Shown here: positions 1 through 10,343 of the stretch, in pieces
Numbering within the stretch: the first letter of the stretch is position 1
Layout of the letters: each line of letters opens with the position of its first letter
Assembly (NCBI RefSeq): GCF_004349085.1
Contig: NZ_SMFM01000004.1
Span: forward strand, 62,001-126,000
DNA: 64,000 bases
Direction of reading: 5' to 3'
From: Flavobacterium caseinilyticum
Lineage (GTDB): Bacteria > Bacteroidota > Bacteroidia > Flavobacteriales > Flavobacteriaceae
Program-made: the position numbers and the translations under genes
Notes under the pieces: generated by a model
The model's input: only the letters and a program-made list of their open reading frames with translations
Database searches by the model: none
What the model was told of the DNA's origin: nothing

Positions 1-944
1 GCATCTTCGGTAAAAGGAGTTGTTAAATCATCAACACCGTCTCCGTTGATATCAGCCAAATTGAAGTAACCATCAGCAGAGTCATAGAAAGGACCATAAC
101 CAGCTCCGTATTTGTTTTGATACCTTGGCAAAGTTTCCTTATCCGCAGTTCCTAACATTAAACTAGAACTTATTGTGATTCCAATTCCTTTTTGAGTTTT
201 ACCTCTTTTGGTAGTGATCATTACAACACCATTAGAAGCGCGAGAACCATAAAGTGCAGTTGCTGCAGCTCCCTTTAAAACGTTAATAGATTCAATATCG
301 TCAGGATTGATATCAGATGCAGCATTACCGTAGTCATAACCACCTCTACCATTTTTTTGATCCCCTGAGTTTGAGTTGCCATTATCTATTGGCACACCGT
401 CAATAACAAATAAAGCTTGATTATTACCCTCTATTGAGTTGCTACCTCTAATAACTACTTGTGTAGAACCACCTAAGTTACCAGAAGTTTTAATTTCTAA
501 ACCAGCAACTTTACCAGATAAAGAGTTTACAAAGTTAGAACTTTTTACCTTCGATACAGCGTCACCTTTAACCTCTTGGGTTGCGTAACCTAGGGCTTTT
601 TTGTCTCTTTTGATACCCAAAGCAGTTACAACTACTTCGCTTAATTCTTGCGAATCAGTGTCTAATTTTACATTTAGTGTAGCAGAGCTTGCTGTAATTT
701 CCCTTGTAGTCATTCCAACATAACTGAAAATCAACACTTGGCTCGGAGATGCTTTGATGGAAAATTTTCCGTCAAAATCAGTTTGTGTTCCATTTTGTGT
801 CCCTTTCACTAATACACTCACGCCGGGTATTGGCATTCCTGCATTATCAGAAACAACACCTGAAACAGATCTTTCTTGCGCAAAAGTTAGTTGCGCCATA
901 AGTACTACCAGTAGTACTAAGATTCCATTGAACTTTAGTTTCAT
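1..944 (-). CDS. SusC/RagA-type TonB-linked outer-membrane receptor, N-terminal part
   Basis: The gene reads leftward from an ATG at 944 and runs off the window, so only about 314 N-terminal residues are present; the family is usually near 1000. A signal peptide ends near TFAQE. A carboxypeptidase-regulatory-like beta-sandwich follows (about 27-110, with GVSVLVKGT and FSYVGM), then the start of the TonB plug (VTALGIKRDKKALGYA, and later LKGAAATALYGSRASNGVV). This arrangement is characteristic of SusC/RagA proteins, which import oligosaccharides or peptides across the outer membrane with a SusD lipoprotein. The SusD partner would lie to the left of the window. The substrate cannot be told from this part. 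Confidence 0.93.
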   Translation of the reverse strand, partial: MKLKFNGILVLLVVLMAQLTFAQERSVSGVVSDNAGMPIPGVSVLVKGTQNGTQTDFDGKFSIKASPSQVLIFSYVGMTTREITASSATLNVKLDTDSQELSEVVVTALGIKRDKKALGYATQEVKGDAVSKVKSSNFVNSLSGKVAGLEIKTSGNLGGSTQVVIRGSNSIEGNNQALFVIDGVPIDNGNSNSGDQKNGRGGYDYGNAASDINPDDIESINVLKGAAATALYGSRASNGVVMITTKRGKTQKGIGITISSSLMLGTADKETLPRYQNKYGAGYGPFYDSADGYFNLADINGDGVDDLTTPFTED

Positions 945-1028
945 TTTTAAATATTTTGAATTAGTCTCACAAAACTCTTAATAATTTGTTAACATTCCTA
1001 ATAAATGATACCATTTCTTTTGCTCTGG

Positions 1029-2732
1029 TTAAAATTTAATGTTGTAACTGATGTGAATGACAGTGCTATGAAAATTTATTGCTTGATTTTTTGAACTTCC
1101 ATTTGCTACGGCCAGTTTGAATAAACCGTTTTTTGTTTGCAATCCAAGTCCCAATCCAATACCTAAAGCAGTTTTTGTAATGTTGCTTGCTGCAATGTTT
1201 ACATCATCCTTATAGATACTGTAATCCACAATTGAATGTAGGTAAAGATCTGAGGTAATCAGAAAACGATATTCTGTCATTACTGAGGTCAAAAAGTATG
1301 CGTATAGGCTGTTTTCGGTAAAACCACGTATGCTATTAAATCCGCCAAAACGGTAAAATTCGTTTGTGAGATAGCGGTTGCTTTTTAAATAATAATTTCG
1401 GCTATTTAAATGTATTGAATTCTTTTTGTTCAGGTTAAAATTATGCATCGCCTCAATGTTTGCAATAAATTGTTTGTTGGTTGAATCTTCCGTCAGGATG
1501 TTAGTTTTTCTTCTACCGAGTGCGGTCGATATTAAAATTTTCGATTTTACGGGAAAAAGTGAGTTCGCAGCTTCTAGTTTTGTGTATTCAAAACGGGATG
1601 TTATAAACGAATTATTAAAGTCAGCTACGGAAGCGTTGTTTATATTTTGTATGTCACTTGATTCCGTAGCTTGATAACCTAAATAAAAGCGGGTATTGTA
1701 GTTTTTAAAATAGCTTAAGTCTATCGCCGTTTTGGTGTTTTGAAAAGTACTGTCTTGTCTAAAAAATTGAATTTGCGCTTTTAGTCCCAGTGAAGTTTTT
1801 AACAGGTATGGCACTTCTATATGTGCGTTAAAAGTTTTTTGATCGTTTCCGTCACTTTTCCAAAAGACTGAGAATTGCTCACCGGAACCAAGAATGTTTT
1901 CAAGTTTGACATCTAAATAACCATTCAGAACTACTTTGTTATTGTCATTGTTTGAAAATCCTACAAAGCCGTCAAATACATTCGATTTTCTTTTTTCAAG
2001 ATATACATAGACTTTGGTGCTATCTTTTGTGAATAAAATTTCCGGATATTTTACCTGGTTTACAAATTCGAAGTTTCCAAAATCTTTATAGATTTCGTTG
2101 ACAATGTTTTGATTGAAGTTGCTGTTTTTATATTTCCTGTTGATTTGTACTAAATGTCCTTTTGGAAATTTATTTGCGCCGTCACTGTCTGCATAGCGAA
2201 CAACTATTGAATTTAGTTTTCGCTGTTGATTTAAGTCCGTCTTTAAATCTGCGTAAAGCACATTATTTATTGTTTTTAAATTTACCAATCTTAAGGTAGC
2301 CAGAGCAAAACCACTTTCTTCGAGTTTTTTCAATGTTTGATTTAAAAAAAAATCTGTTTCTTGGTAAGGCAGTGTGATGGTGTCGTTTTTCTCCGAATTA
2401 AATAATTCTTTTATGGAATTATTTGCTCCTATATATATGCGTGTCGATTTAATTTTTTTACCTAAACTGAGTCGTGCTGAATAACTGGAGTCACTAATTT
2501 GCATATAGTCCGCTGCACGATTGTTGATATATCCAATTTTACTGAGTTTTTCGGACATTAGTTTTATTTCTTCCTGTATTGATTTTAAGTTTTGGTGTTT
2601 TGCTACGTATTTTAAAGAATCAATTGTACTGGACTCAGCAGACGAATTTCCATTCATGGTCAAATGAAAATTTTGGCCATAACAGGTCAGACCAAAATTT
2701 AAAACGAGAAAAGTAAGAAATAAAGTTTTCAA
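1029..2732 (-). CDS. Omp85/BamA-superfamily outer-membrane beta-barrel protein
   Basis: 567 residues with a clear signal peptide (MKTLFLTFLVLNFG, cleaved near CYGQ). The N-terminal 200 residues look like one or more POTRA-type domains, followed by a long barrel of alternating strands. A SIRGF motif near residue 467 matches the conserved (V/I)RG(F/Y) of loop 6 in Omp85 barrels, and the protein ends in an aromatic residue (IKF), as outer-membrane barrels do. It is shorter than BamA (usually 750-900), so it is more likely an accessory 'surface antigen' member than the essential assembly factor. It lies 84 bases upstream of the SusC-like gene on the same strand. Cargo and partners are unknown. 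Confidence 0.8.
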   Translation of the reverse strand: MKTLFLTFLVLNFGLTCYGQNFHLTMNGNSSAESSTIDSLKYVAKHQNLKSIQEEIKLMSEKLSKIGYINNRAADYMQISDSSYSARLSLGKKIKSTRIYIGANNSIKELFNSEKNDTITLPYQETDFFLNQTLKKLEESGFALATLRLVNLKTINNVLYADLKTDLNQQRKLNSIVVRYADSDGANKFPKGHLVQINRKYKNSNFNQNIVNEIYKDFGNFEFVNQVKYPEILFTKDSTKVYVYLEKRKSNVFDGFVGFSNNDNNKVVLNGYLDVKLENILGSGEQFSVFWKSDGNDQKTFNAHIEVPYLLKTSLGLKAQIQFFRQDSTFQNTKTAIDLSYFKNYNTRFYLGYQATESSDIQNINNASVADFNNSFITSRFEYTKLEAANSLFPVKSKILISTALGRRKTNILTEDSTNKQFIANIEAMHNFNLNKKNSIHLNSRNYYLKSNRYLTNEFYRFGGFNSIRGFTENSLYAYFLTSVMTEYRFLITSDLYLHSIVDYSIYKDDVNIAASNITKTALGIGLGLGLQTKNGLFKLAVANGSSKNQAINFHSTVIHISYNIKF

Positions 2733-2824
2733 TTAATAGGTCTTTTGTGCATCATGCAAATATCAGTGGTTTGGAATAAAAATCAAACTATAAAATAATC
2801 TTATTGAAAATTACCAGAGTAAGG

Positions 2825-2855
2825 TTTGTAGAGTGAAAAATATTTTCTACATTTG
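2825..2855 (+). promoter_or_regulatory. Promoter of the str operon
   Basis: TTTG at 2825-2828 and TACATTTG at 2848-2855 are separated by 19 bases. Both match the Bacteroidota consensus (TTTG, 17-20 bases, TAnnTTTG). Transcription should begin near 2861, leaving a leader of about 50 bases before rpsL. That leader holds a small CCCG/CGGG hairpin around 2860-2874. Confidence 0.8.
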
Positions 2856-2908
2856 CAACCCCGTAAAAAGCGGGAATTTAATATAATAAGAAATTTTTAG
2901 TATTAATT

Positions 2909-3292
2909 ATGCCAACAATTCAACAATTAGTAAGAACAGGAAGAACTCAGATAACTAAGAAGAGTAAATCGGTTGCTTTAGATTCTTGTCCTCAAAGAAG
3001 AGGGGTTTGTACGCGTGTTTACACTACAACACCAAAAAAACCAAACTCTGCAATGCGTAAAGTAGCGCGTGTACGTTTGACAAATGGTAATGAAGTGAAT
3101 GCTTACATCCCTGGTGAAGGACACAATTTACAAGAGCACTCGATAGTATTAGTTAGGGGTGGAAGGGTAAAAGATTTACCAGGAGTTAGATATCACATCG
3201 TTCGTGGTGCACTTGATACGTCAGGAGTAGCAGGAAGAACGCAAAGAAGATCTAAGTACGGAGCTAAACGCCCAAAAGAAGCAAAAAAGTAA
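2909..3292 (+). CDS. rpsL: 30S ribosomal protein S12
   Basis: 127 residues, normal length for the family. S12 lies at the decoding centre of the 30S subunit and helps monitor codon-anticodon pairing. The diagnostic [10 protein letters not shown] loop (residues 42-51) and the [12 protein letters not shown] loop are intact. Both carry the lysines whose replacement gives streptomycin resistance, so the sequence is wild-type at those sites. It is the first gene of the str operon, directly after a strong promoter. The gap to rpsG is 74 bases and contains a hairpin. Confidence 0.98.
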
Positions 3293-3316
3293 TTTAAAAA
3301 GTTATTTCTTGTAGGA

Positions 3317-3332
3317 ATGTGATTCGTCACGT
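3317..3332 (+). promoter_or_regulatory. UUCG-loop hairpin between rpsL and rpsG
   Basis: A six-pair stem (one G-U pair) closes a TTCG tetraloop in the 74-base space between rpsL and rpsG. No T-run follows, so it is not a terminator. In E. coli, S7 represses the str operon by binding the same intercistronic space; an equivalent role here is only an inference from position. Confidence 0.4.
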
Positions 3333-3366
3333 TTGTATGGGTATGACATTTTATTAAAAAAAAGAC

Positions 3367-3843
3367 ATGAGAAAAAGAGCGGCAAAGAAAAGACCACTTT
3401 TACCAGATCCAAGGTTTAATGACCAACTGGTAACACGTTTTGTGAACAACTTAATGTGGGATGGAAAAAAATCGACAGCGTTTAAAGTATTTTATGATGC
3501 AATTGACATCATTGAGTCTAAAAAACAAGATGCAGAGAAACCATCATTAGAAATTTGGAAAGATGCGTTAACCAATGTTATGCCTCACGTAGAAGTACGT
3601 AGTCGTAGAGTAGGTGGAGCTACATTTCAAATTCCAATGCAAATTCGTCCGGATAGAAAAATTTCTATGGCGATGAAGTGGTTAATTCTATATTCTAGAA
3701 GAAGAAACGAAAAATCTATGGCTCAAAGGTTAGCTTCAGAATGTTTAGCTGCGGCTAAAGAAGAAGGTGCTGCTGTTAAAAAGAGAATGGATACTCACAA
3801 AATGGCAGAAGCTAATAAAGCATTCTCTCACTTTAGATTTTAA
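3367..3843 (+). CDS. rpsG: 30S ribosomal protein S7
   Basis: 158 residues. S7 nucleates assembly of the 30S head and contacts E-site tRNA. The N-terminal MRKRAAKKRPLLPD, the central VEVRSRRVGGATFQIP and the ARG-rich helix region match the family throughout. It sits between rpsL and fusA in standard str order, 10 bases before fusA. The longer 74-base gap upstream suggests its translation is controlled separately from rpsL. Confidence 0.98.
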   Translation: MRKRAAKKRPLLPDPRFNDQLVTRFVNNLMWDGKKSTAFKVFYDAIDIIESKKQDAEKPSLEIWKDALTNVMPHVEVRSRRVGGATFQIPMQIRPDRKISMAMKWLILYSRRRNEKSMAQRLASECLAAAKEEGAAVKKRMDTHKMAEANKAFSHFRF

Positions 3844-3853
3844 TTCTTAAGAA

Positions 3854-6010
3854 ATGGCTAGAGAACTTAAATATACAAGAAACATAGGAATTGCTGCTCA
3901 CATTGATGCTGGTAAAACAACAACAACTGAGCGCATATTGTTCTATACAGGAAAATCACATAAAATTGGTGAAGTACACGATGGTGCTGCAACAATGGAC
4001 TGGATGGCGCAAGAGCAAGAAAGAGGTATTACAATTACTTCTGCAGCTACAACTTGCGAATGGAATTTTCCAACTACTCAAGGTAAAGTTTTACCTGAGA
4101 CATTGCCTTACCACTTTAATATTATCGATACACCGGGACACGTTGACTTTACAGTTGAAGTAAACCGTTCCTTGCGTGTGCTTGATGGTTTGGTTTTCTT
4201 GTTTAGTGCTGTTGATGGTGTTGAGCCGCAATCAGAAACTAACTGGAGATTAGCAGATCAATACAGAGTACCACGTATTGGTTTCGTTAATAAAATGGAT
4301 AGACAAGGTTCTAACTTTTTGATGGTTTGTCAACAAGTAAGAGATATGTTAAAATCAAATGCAGTAGCGATCACTTTGCCGATTGGTGAAGAAAATGATT
4401 TCAAGGGTGTTGTGGATTTAGTAAGAAACCAAGCTATTGTTTGGGATGAAGAAGGTTTAGGAGCTACTTACGAGATTGTGCCTATTCCAGAAGATATGCT
4501 TGCAGAAGTGAAAGAATACAGATCGATTCTTATTGAAGCAGTTGCTGATTATGATGAAAATTTGTTAGAAAAATTCATGGAAGATGAGGACTCTATTACA
4601 GAGGAAGAAATCAATATTGCATTAAGAGCTGCTACTATGGACATGGCTATCATTCCTATGATTGCTGGTTCTTCTTTCAAAAACAAAGGAGTTCAATTCA
4701 TGTTAGATGCAGTATGTAAATATTTGCCATCTCCAATGGATAAAGAAGGTATCGAAGGAATTCATCCTGATGATGCTGAATTATTAGAAGAAGATCAAAC
4801 TAAAATTTTGCGTAAGCCAGATGTTAAAGAGCCATTTGCTGCTTTAGCGTTTAAAATTGCTACTGATCCCTTCGTAGGTCGTTTAGCTTTCTTCCGTGCT
4901 TATTCAGGACGTTTAGATGCAGGTTCTTATGTTTTGAACACACGTTCAGGAAACAAAGAAAGAATCTCGCGCATATATCAAATGCATGCTAACAAGCAAA
5001 ACCCAATCGATTATATCGAAGCAGGTGATATTGGAGCGGCAGTAGGATTTAAGGATATCAAAACTGGAGATACATTGTGTGATGAAAAACACCCAATTAT
5101 TCTTGAGTCTATGAAATTCCCTGCTCCGGTAATTGGTATTGCAATTGAGCCTAAAACTAAAGCTGACGTAGATAAAATGGGAATGGCTTTAGCTAAATTA
5201 GCGGAAGAAGATCCAACATTTACTGTTAGAACAGACGAAGCTTCGGGTCAAACTATTATCTCTGGTATGGGTGAACTTCACTTAGATATCCTTGTTGATA
5301 GAATGAAACGTGAATTCAAAGTTGAAGTTAACCAAGGTGAGCCTCAAGTTGAATACAAAGAAGCGTTTACTAAATCTGCTCAACATAGAGAAACGTACAA
5401 GAAACAATCAGGTGGTCGTGGTAAATTCGGTGATATCGTATTTAGAATCGAACCAGCAGATTTAGTTGACGGTAAAGCTCCGGTTGGATTGCAGTTTATT
5501 AATGCAGTAAAAGGTGGTAACGTTCCTAAAGAATATATCCCTTCAGTTGAAAAAGGTTTCAGAGAAGCTATGAAAACTGGTCCTTTAGCAGGATACCAAG
5601 TTGATAGTTTGAAAGTTACTTTATTAGACGGATCTTTTCACCCTGTCGATTCAGATGCACTTTCTTTTGAGTTAGCTGCAAGAATGGGTTACAGAGAGTC
5701 AGGTCGTGCTGCAGGTGCTGTTATTCTTGAGCCTATCATGAAAATGGAAGTTATTACACCAGAAGAAAACATGGGAGATATCGTAGGTGATATCAACCGT
5801 CGTAGAGGTCAGGTAAATGACATGGGTGACAGAAATGGTGCTAAAACTATTAAAGCAGATGTGCCATTATCAGAAATGTTTGGTTATGTAACTACTTTAA
5901 GAACTTTATCTTCAGGTCGTGCAACATCAACAATGGAATTTTCACACTACGCTGAAACTCCTTCGAATATTTCGGAAGCAGTTATCAAAAAAGCAAAAGG
6001 AAACGCTTAA
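3854..6010 (+). CDS. fusA: Elongation factor G
   Basis: 718 residues; the GTPase that drives translocation of tRNA and mRNA after peptide bond formation. The G motifs are all present: AHIDAGKT (15-22), RGITI (57-61), DTPGH (92-96) and NKMD (about 146). Domains II-V follow at normal length, including the GGRGKFGD region of domain IV and the C-terminal [14 protein letters not shown]. It follows rpsG by 10 bases and precedes rpsJ by 11. No tuf gene follows, unlike the E. coli str operon. Confidence 0.98.
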   Translation: MARELKYTRNIGIAAHIDAGKTTTTERILFYTGKSHKIGEVHDGAATMDWMAQEQERGITITSAATTCEWNFPTTQGKVLPETLPYHFNIIDTPGHVDFTVEVNRSLRVLDGLVFLFSAVDGVEPQSETNWRLADQYRVPRIGFVNKMDRQGSNFLMVCQQVRDMLKSNAVAITLPIGEENDFKGVVDLVRNQAIVWDEEGLGATYEIVPIPEDMLAEVKEYRSILIEAVADYDENLLEKFMEDEDSITEEEINIALRAATMDMAIIPMIAGSSFKNKGVQFMLDAVCKYLPSPMDKEGIEGIHPDDAELLEEDQTKILRKPDVKEPFAALAFKIATDPFVGRLAFFRAYSGRLDAGSYVLNTRSGNKERISRIYQMHANKQNPIDYIEAGDIGAAVGFKDIKTGDTLCDEKHPIILESMKFPAPVIGIAIEPKTKADVDKMGMALAKLAEEDPTFTVRTDEASGQTIISGMGELHLDILVDRMKREFKVEVNQGEPQVEYKEAFTKSAQHRETYKKQSGGRGKFGDIVFRIEPADLVDGKAPVGLQFINAVKGGNVPKEYIPSVEKGFREAMKTGPLAGYQVDSLKVTLLDGSFHPVDSDALSFELAARMGYRESGRAAGAVILEPIMKMEVITPEENMGDIVGDINRRRGQVNDMGDRNGAKTIKADVPLSEMFGYVTTLRTLSSGRATSTMEFSHYAETPSNISEAVIKKAKGNA

Positions 6011-6021
6011 TCTTTAAGAAA

Positions 6022-6327
6022 ATGAGTCAAAAAATCAGAATAAAACTAAAATCTTACGATCACATGTTGGTAGACAAGTCTGCTGAAAAGATTGTAAAAA
6101 CTGTAAAAAGTACAGGTGCAGTAGTAACAGGTCCAATTCCATTACCAACTCACAAAAAACTTTTCACTGTATTACGTTCTCCACACGTAAACAAAAAAGC
6201 GAGAGAGCAATTTGAAGTAATGTCATACAAGAGATTAATTGACATTTATTCATCTTCATCTAAAACTATTGATGCTTTAATGAAACTTGAATTGCCAAGC
6301 GGAGTTGAAGTTGAAATCAAAGTTTAA
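6022..6327 (+). CDS. rpsJ: 30S ribosomal protein S10
   Basis: 101 residues, full length. S10 is part of the 30S head and, as NusE, also works with NusB and NusG in transcription antitermination. The start [14 protein letters not shown] and the loop [29 protein letters not shown] are diagnostic. Here S10 ends the str unit: a new promoter separates it from rplC, so it is not the first gene of the S10 transcript as in E. coli. Confidence 0.98.
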   Translation: MSQKIRIKLKSYDHMLVDKSAEKIVKTVKSTGAVVTGPIPLPTHKKLFTVLRSPHVNKKAREQFEVMSYKRLIDIYSSSSKTIDALMKLELPSGVEVEIKV

Positions 6328-6375
6328 GTAATTTAAGAGTAAAAAGGGACGCTGTTTTTAATTGAAAAATATTTT

Positions 6376-6407
6376 TTTGGTTTGTGTGTAAATAAGTTAT
6401 ACTTTTG
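6376..6407 (+). promoter_or_regulatory. Promoter of the S10-spc-alpha gene run
   Basis: TTTG at 6376-6379 and TACTTTTG at 6400-6407 are 20 bases apart, matching the Bacteroidota promoter form. The leader to rplC is about 70 bases and ends in three copies of TAATAAT. A second TTTG at 6381 would give a spacing of only 15 bases and is less likely to be used. Confidence 0.75.
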
Positions 6408-6460
6408 CACCACTTTAAAAAAATAGGATTTAGTTAAAAGCTGCGTTCTATATTTATATT

Positions 6461-6482
6461 TAATAATTAATAATTAATAATT
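6461..6482 (+). repeat. Three tandem TAATAAT heptamers before rplC
   Basis: Copies at 6461-6467, 6468-6474 and 6475-6481 abut the rplC ATG. An unstructured A/T-rich stretch at this position would favour initiation in a group that does not rely on Shine-Dalgarno pairing. Copy number might vary between strains. Confidence 0.85.
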
Positions 6483-7100
6483 ATGTCTGGGTTAATTGGT
6501 AAAAAAATCGGCATGACTAGCATTTTCGACGAGAACGGGAAGAATATTCCTTGTACAGTAATCGAAGCTGGGCCATGTGTTGTTACCCAAGTCAGAACCA
6601 AAGGTGTTGACGGGTACGAAGCGTTGCAACTTGGTTTCGATGACAAAAACGAGAAACATTCCACAAAAGCGGCTTTAGGTCACTTTAAAAAAGCGGGAAC
6701 TGTAGCTAAGAAAAAAGTCGTTGAATTCCGAGATTTCGCAACAGAACAAAATTTAGGAGATCTTATTGATGTTTCTATCTTTTCAGAAGGAGAATTTGTA
6801 GATGTACAAGGTGTATCTAAAGGTAAAGGTTTTCAAGGGGTTGTAAAACGTCACGGTTTTGGTGGTGTTGGTCAAGCGACTCACGGTCAACACAACCGTT
6901 TAAGAGCGCCAGGTTCTGTAGGAGCTTCTTCTTATCCATCTAGAGTATTCAAAGGAATGCGTATGGCTGGACGTATGGGAGGAGACAATGTAAAAGTTCA
7001 AAACCTTAGAGTTTTAAAAGTAGTGGCTGAAAAGAACCTACTTGTTATAAAAGGATGTATTCCTGGATGTAACAACTCTTATGTAATCATTCAGAAGTAA
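6483..7100 (+). CDS. rplC: 50S ribosomal protein L3
   Basis: 205 residues. L3 is an early-assembly 50S protein whose extended loop approaches the peptidyl transferase centre. [19 protein letters not shown] at the N-terminus and the loop [20 protein letters not shown], with the glutamine that is methylated in E. coli, identify it. Its stop codon shares one base with the rplD start, implying coupled translation. It is the first gene after the internal promoter. Confidence 0.97.
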   Translation: MSGLIGKKIGMTSIFDENGKNIPCTVIEAGPCVVTQVRTKGVDGYEALQLGFDDKNEKHSTKAALGHFKKAGTVAKKKVVEFRDFATEQNLGDLIDVSIFSEGEFVDVQGVSKGKGFQGVVKRHGFGGVGQATHGQHNRLRAPGSVGASSYPSRVFKGMRMAGRMGGDNVKVQNLRVLKVVAEKNLLVIKGCIPGCNNSYVIIQK

Positions 7101-7729
7101 TGGAAGCAAAAGTATTAGATTTCAACGGAAAAGATACTGGAAGAAAAGTTCAACTTTCTGATTCAGTATTTGGTATAGAACCAAACAATCACGCAGTATA
7201 CCTTGATGTTAAGCAATATCTTGCTAATCAAAGACAAGGAACGCACAAAGCAAAAGAAAGAGCTGAAGTAGCGGGAAGTACACGTAAGATAAAAAAACAA
7301 AAAGGAACTGGTACTGCTCGTGCGGGTAGTGCAAAGAATCCATTGTTTAAAGGTGGAGGAAGAGTTTTCGGACCAAGACCAAGAAGTTATTCATTCAAAT
7401 TGAATAAAAGCTTGAAACGTTTGGCTAGAAAATCTGCTTTCTCAATTAAAGCAAAAGAGTCGAACATTATCGTACTTGAAGACTTTAATTTTGAAGCACC
7501 AAGCACTAAAAATTTCATCAACGTTTTGAAAGCTTTAGAGTTAGAAAATAAAAAATCCCTGTTTGTCTTGGGTGATACAAATAAAAATGTATATTTGTCG
7601 TCACGCAATTTAAAAGGCTCTAGCGTAGTAAGTAGCTTAGAATTAAGCACTTACGCTATATTAAACGCTAATAATTTAGTGCTTTTAGAGAGTTCTTTGG
7701 AGATAATTGAAGAAAATTTAAGTAAATAA
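7100..7729 (+). CDS. rplD: 50S ribosomal protein L4
   Basis: 209 residues. L4 lines the nascent-peptide exit tunnel; in E. coli it also represses its own operon. The tunnel loop [22 protein letters not shown] (about residues 63-84) is intact, with no insertion or deletion of the kind seen in macrolide-resistant strains. It overlaps rplC by one base and precedes rplW by six. Confidence 0.97.
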   Translation: MEAKVLDFNGKDTGRKVQLSDSVFGIEPNNHAVYLDVKQYLANQRQGTHKAKERAEVAGSTRKIKKQKGTGTARAGSAKNPLFKGGGRVFGPRPRSYSFKLNKSLKRLARKSAFSIKAKESNIIVLEDFNFEAPSTKNFINVLKALELENKKSLFVLGDTNKNVYLSSRNLKGSSVVSSLELSTYAILNANNLVLLESSLEIIEENLSK

Positions 7730-7735
7730 TAGGAT

Positions 7736-8026
7736 ATGAGCATCATAATTAAGCCTATAGTAACGGAAAAAGTAACCAAAGAAAGTGAAGTATTAAACCG
7801 CTTCGGATTCGTTGTTGACAAGAAAGCAAACAAAGTGCAAATTAAGAAAGCTATTGAAGCTGCTTATGGAGTAACTATTTTGAGTGTTAACACGATGAAC
7901 GTAAGACCGGATAGAACTACTAAATACACTAAAAGTGGACTTATCAGTGGAAAGACAAATGCAATCAAAAAAGCAATTGTACAAGTACAAGAAGGAGAAA
8001 CAATTGATTTTTACAACAATATCTAA
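7736..8026 (+). CDS. rplW: 50S ribosomal protein L23
   Basis: 96 residues. L23 sits at the tunnel exit and is the docking site for trigger factor and SRP. The start IIKPIVTEKVTKESE and the basic segment KANKVQIKKAIEAAYGV are characteristic. It is tightly packed between rplD and rplB (six bases on each side). Confidence 0.97.
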   Translation: MSIIIKPIVTEKVTKESEVLNRFGFVVDKKANKVQIKKAIEAAYGVTILSVNTMNVRPDRTTKYTKSGLISGKTNAIKKAIVQVQEGETIDFYNNI

Positions 8027-8032
8027 GATAAA

Positions 8033-8857
8033 ATGTCAGTAAGAAAATTAAAACCTATTACCCCAGGTCAGCGATTTAGAGTTGTGAATGGTTATGACGC
8101 CATTACAACTGATAAGCCGGAACGCTCTTTGATAGCGCCGATAAAAAACTCTGGTGGTAGAAATAGTCAAGGAAAGATGACCATGCGTTATACGGGTGGT
8201 GGTCACAAGCAAAGATATCGTATTATTGATTTCAAACGTACAAAAGAAGGAATTCCGGCTACAGTGAAATCAATCGAATATGATCCGAATCGTACTGCAT
8301 TTATCGCATTGTTAGCGTATGCTGATGGTGAGAAAACGTATGTTATTGCTCAAAACGGATTGAAAGTTGGTCAGAAATTAGTTTCTGGTCCAGAATCTCA
8401 ACCTGAAATTGGTAATACTTTACCTTTAAGTAGAGTTCCACTTGGAACTGTTATTTCTTGTATCGAATTGAGACCAGGACAAGGAGCTGTAATTGCTCGT
8501 TCTGCTGGAACATTTGCTCAATTAATGGCAAGAGATGGAAAATATGCTACAATTAAAATGCCTTCTGGGGAAACAAGATTAATCTTGTTGACTTGTTCGG
8601 CTACAATTGGAGCGGTTTCTAATTCTGATCACCAATTAGTTGTATCTGGTAAAGCAGGTAGAACAAGATGGTTAGGAAGAAGACCTAGAACAAGACCTGT
8701 TGCAATGAACCCTGTCGATCACCCAATGGGTGGTGGTGAAGGACGTTCTTCTGGTGGACATCCACGTTCAAGAAATGGAATACCAGCTAAAGGTTATAGA
8801 ACTCGTTCTAAGAAAAACCCGAGTAACAAGTATATCGTAGAACGTAGAAAGAAATAA
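8033..8857 (+). CDS. rplB: 50S ribosomal protein L2
   Basis: 274 residues, full length. L2 is needed for subunit association and peptidyl transferase activity. Clear family segments are [19 protein letters not shown], an OB-fold/SH3 core, and the C-terminal [19 protein letters not shown], which keeps the first conserved histidine but has Met where E. coli has a second His. The C-terminus is basic, as usual. Confidence 0.98.
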   Translation: MSVRKLKPITPGQRFRVVNGYDAITTDKPERSLIAPIKNSGGRNSQGKMTMRYTGGGHKQRYRIIDFKRTKEGIPATVKSIEYDPNRTAFIALLAYADGEKTYVIAQNGLKVGQKLVSGPESQPEIGNTLPLSRVPLGTVISCIELRPGQGAVIARSAGTFAQLMARDGKYATIKMPSGETRLILLTCSATIGAVSNSDHQLVVSGKAGRTRWLGRRPRTRPVAMNPVDHPMGGGEGRSSGGHPRSRNGIPAKGYRTRSKKNPSNKYIVERRKK

Positions 8858-8863
8858 TAAGAT

Positions 8864-9142
8864 ATGGCACGTTCATTAAAAAAAGGACCTTTTGTTCATT
8901 ATAAGTTAGACAAGAAAGTTCAGGAAAACATCGCAGGTGGGAATAAAGGAGTGGTTAAGACTTGGTCTAGAGCTTCTATGATTACTCCAGACTTTGTTGG
9001 ACAAACTATCGCAGTTCATAACGGTCGTCAATTTGTACCAGTTTACGTAACAGAAAACATGGTAGGTCACAAATTAGGAGAATTTTCACCAACTAGATCT
9101 TTTAGAGGTCATGCTGGAGCAAAAAATAAAGGTAAAAAATAA
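8864..9142 (+). CDS. rpsS: 30S ribosomal protein S19
   Basis: 92 residues. S19 binds 16S rRNA in the head together with S13. [19 protein letters not shown], the [14 protein letters not shown] segment and [14 protein letters not shown] match the family closely. It lies six bases after rplB and six before rplV. Confidence 0.98.
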   Translation: MARSLKKGPFVHYKLDKKVQENIAGGNKGVVKTWSRASMITPDFVGQTIAVHNGRQFVPVYVTENMVGHKLGEFSPTRSFRGHAGAKNKGKK

Positions 9143-9148
9143 GAAGCA

Positions 9149-9559
9149 ATGGGAGTTCGTAAAAGAGAAACAGCAGATGCAAGAAAAGAGGCTAATAAGT
9201 CTTTGGCCTTCGCAAAGTTAAATAACTGCCCTACTTCACCTAGAAAAATGCGCTTAGTAGCAGATCTAGTAAGAGGTCAGAAGGTAGAAAGAGCACTAAA
9301 TATTTTAAGATTTAGTTCTAAAGAAGCTTCAAGAAAATTAGAAAAATTGGTTTTATCAGTTATTGCCAACTGGCAAGCAAAAAACCCTGACGCTAATATG
9401 GAAGAAGCAGGCTTATTCATTAAAACTATCACTGTAGATGGTGGAATGATGTTGAAAAGACTTCGTCCAGCGCCACAAGGAAGAGCACACAGAATTAGAA
9501 AACGTTCTAACCACGTAACAATCGTGCTTGGATCTATTAATAACACACAAGCAATTTAA
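9149..9559 (+). CDS. rplV: 50S ribosomal protein L22
   Basis: 136 residues, slightly longer than the E. coli protein (110) because of a charged N-terminal extension ([18 protein letters not shown]). [18 protein letters not shown] begins the core. The tunnel-lining hairpin and the C-terminal [16 protein letters not shown] are present, with no deletion of the macrolide-resistance type. Confidence 0.97.
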   Translation: MGVRKRETADARKEANKSLAFAKLNNCPTSPRKMRLVADLVRGQKVERALNILRFSSKEASRKLEKLVLSVIANWQAKNPDANMEEAGLFIKTITVDGGMMLKRLRPAPQGRAHRIRKRSNHVTIVLGSINNTQAI

Positions 9560-9565
9560 TACAAG

Positions 9566-10324
9566 ATGGGACAAAAGACAAATCCAATTGGAAATAGACT
9601 TGGTATCATCAGAGGATGGGACTCAAACTGGTATGGTGGAAATGATTACGGTGATAAACTTGCCGAAGATTTTAAAATCAGAAAGTATATCCATGCTCGT
9701 TTATCAAAAGCTAGTGTATCAAAAGTAATCATCGAGAGAACTTTGAAACTTGTAACCGTTACTATCACTACTGCTAGACCTGGTATTATTATTGGGAAAG
9801 GTGGACAAGAGGTAGACAAGTTAAAAGAAGAACTTAAGAAAATTACTGACAAAGAGGTTCAAATCAACATCTTTGAAATTAAAAGACCTGAACTTGACGC
9901 GTATCTAGTTGCTACAAGCATCTGTCGTCAAATCGAAAGCAGAATTTCTTACAGACGTGCAATCAAAATGGCTATTGCTGCCTCTATGCGTATGAACGCA
10001 GAAGGTATCAAAGTTTTGATTTCTGGTCGTTTGAATGGTGCAGAGATGGCTCGTTCAGAGGGTTTCAAAGAAGGTAGAATTCCTCTATCAACTTTCAGAG
10101 CTGACATTGATTATGCTTTGGCTGAAGCTCACACTACTTATGGTAGAATGGGAATCAAAGTATGGATCATGAAAGGTGAAGTTTATGGAAAGAGAGATCT
10201 TTCTCCACTTGCCGGAATGGACAAAAAACAATCTGGTGCTGGTGGAAAAGGTGGTGATTCTCCAAGAGGAGACAGAAAACCTTTTAACAAAGGTGGAAAA
10301 CCAGACGCTCGTAAACGAAAGTAA
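9566..10324 (+). CDS. rpsC: 30S ribosomal protein S3
   Basis: 252 residues. S3 forms part of the mRNA entry tunnel. [21 protein letters not shown] opens the protein, and a type II KH domain carries the loop [14 protein letters not shown] (about residues 73-86). The C-terminal 35 residues are a glycine/lysine/arginine-rich tail ([19 protein letters not shown]) longer than in E. coli. Confidence 0.98.
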   Translation: MGQKTNPIGNRLGIIRGWDSNWYGGNDYGDKLAEDFKIRKYIHARLSKASVSKVIIERTLKLVTVTITTARPGIIIGKGGQEVDKLKEELKKITDKEVQINIFEIKRPELDAYLVATSICRQIESRISYRRAIKMAIAASMRMNAEGIKVLISGRLNGAEMARSEGFKEGRIPLSTFRADIDYALAEAHTTYGRMGIKVWIMKGEVYGKRDLSPLAGMDKKQSGAGGKGGDSPRGDRKPFNKGGKPDARKRK

Positions 10325-10343
10325 ATTTTTAAACTAAAGAAAA

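Noticed and set aside
754..981. 75-codon plus-strand reading frame over the start of the SusC-like gene
   Set aside because: It lies antisense to a well-supported coding region and has no recognisable protein features.
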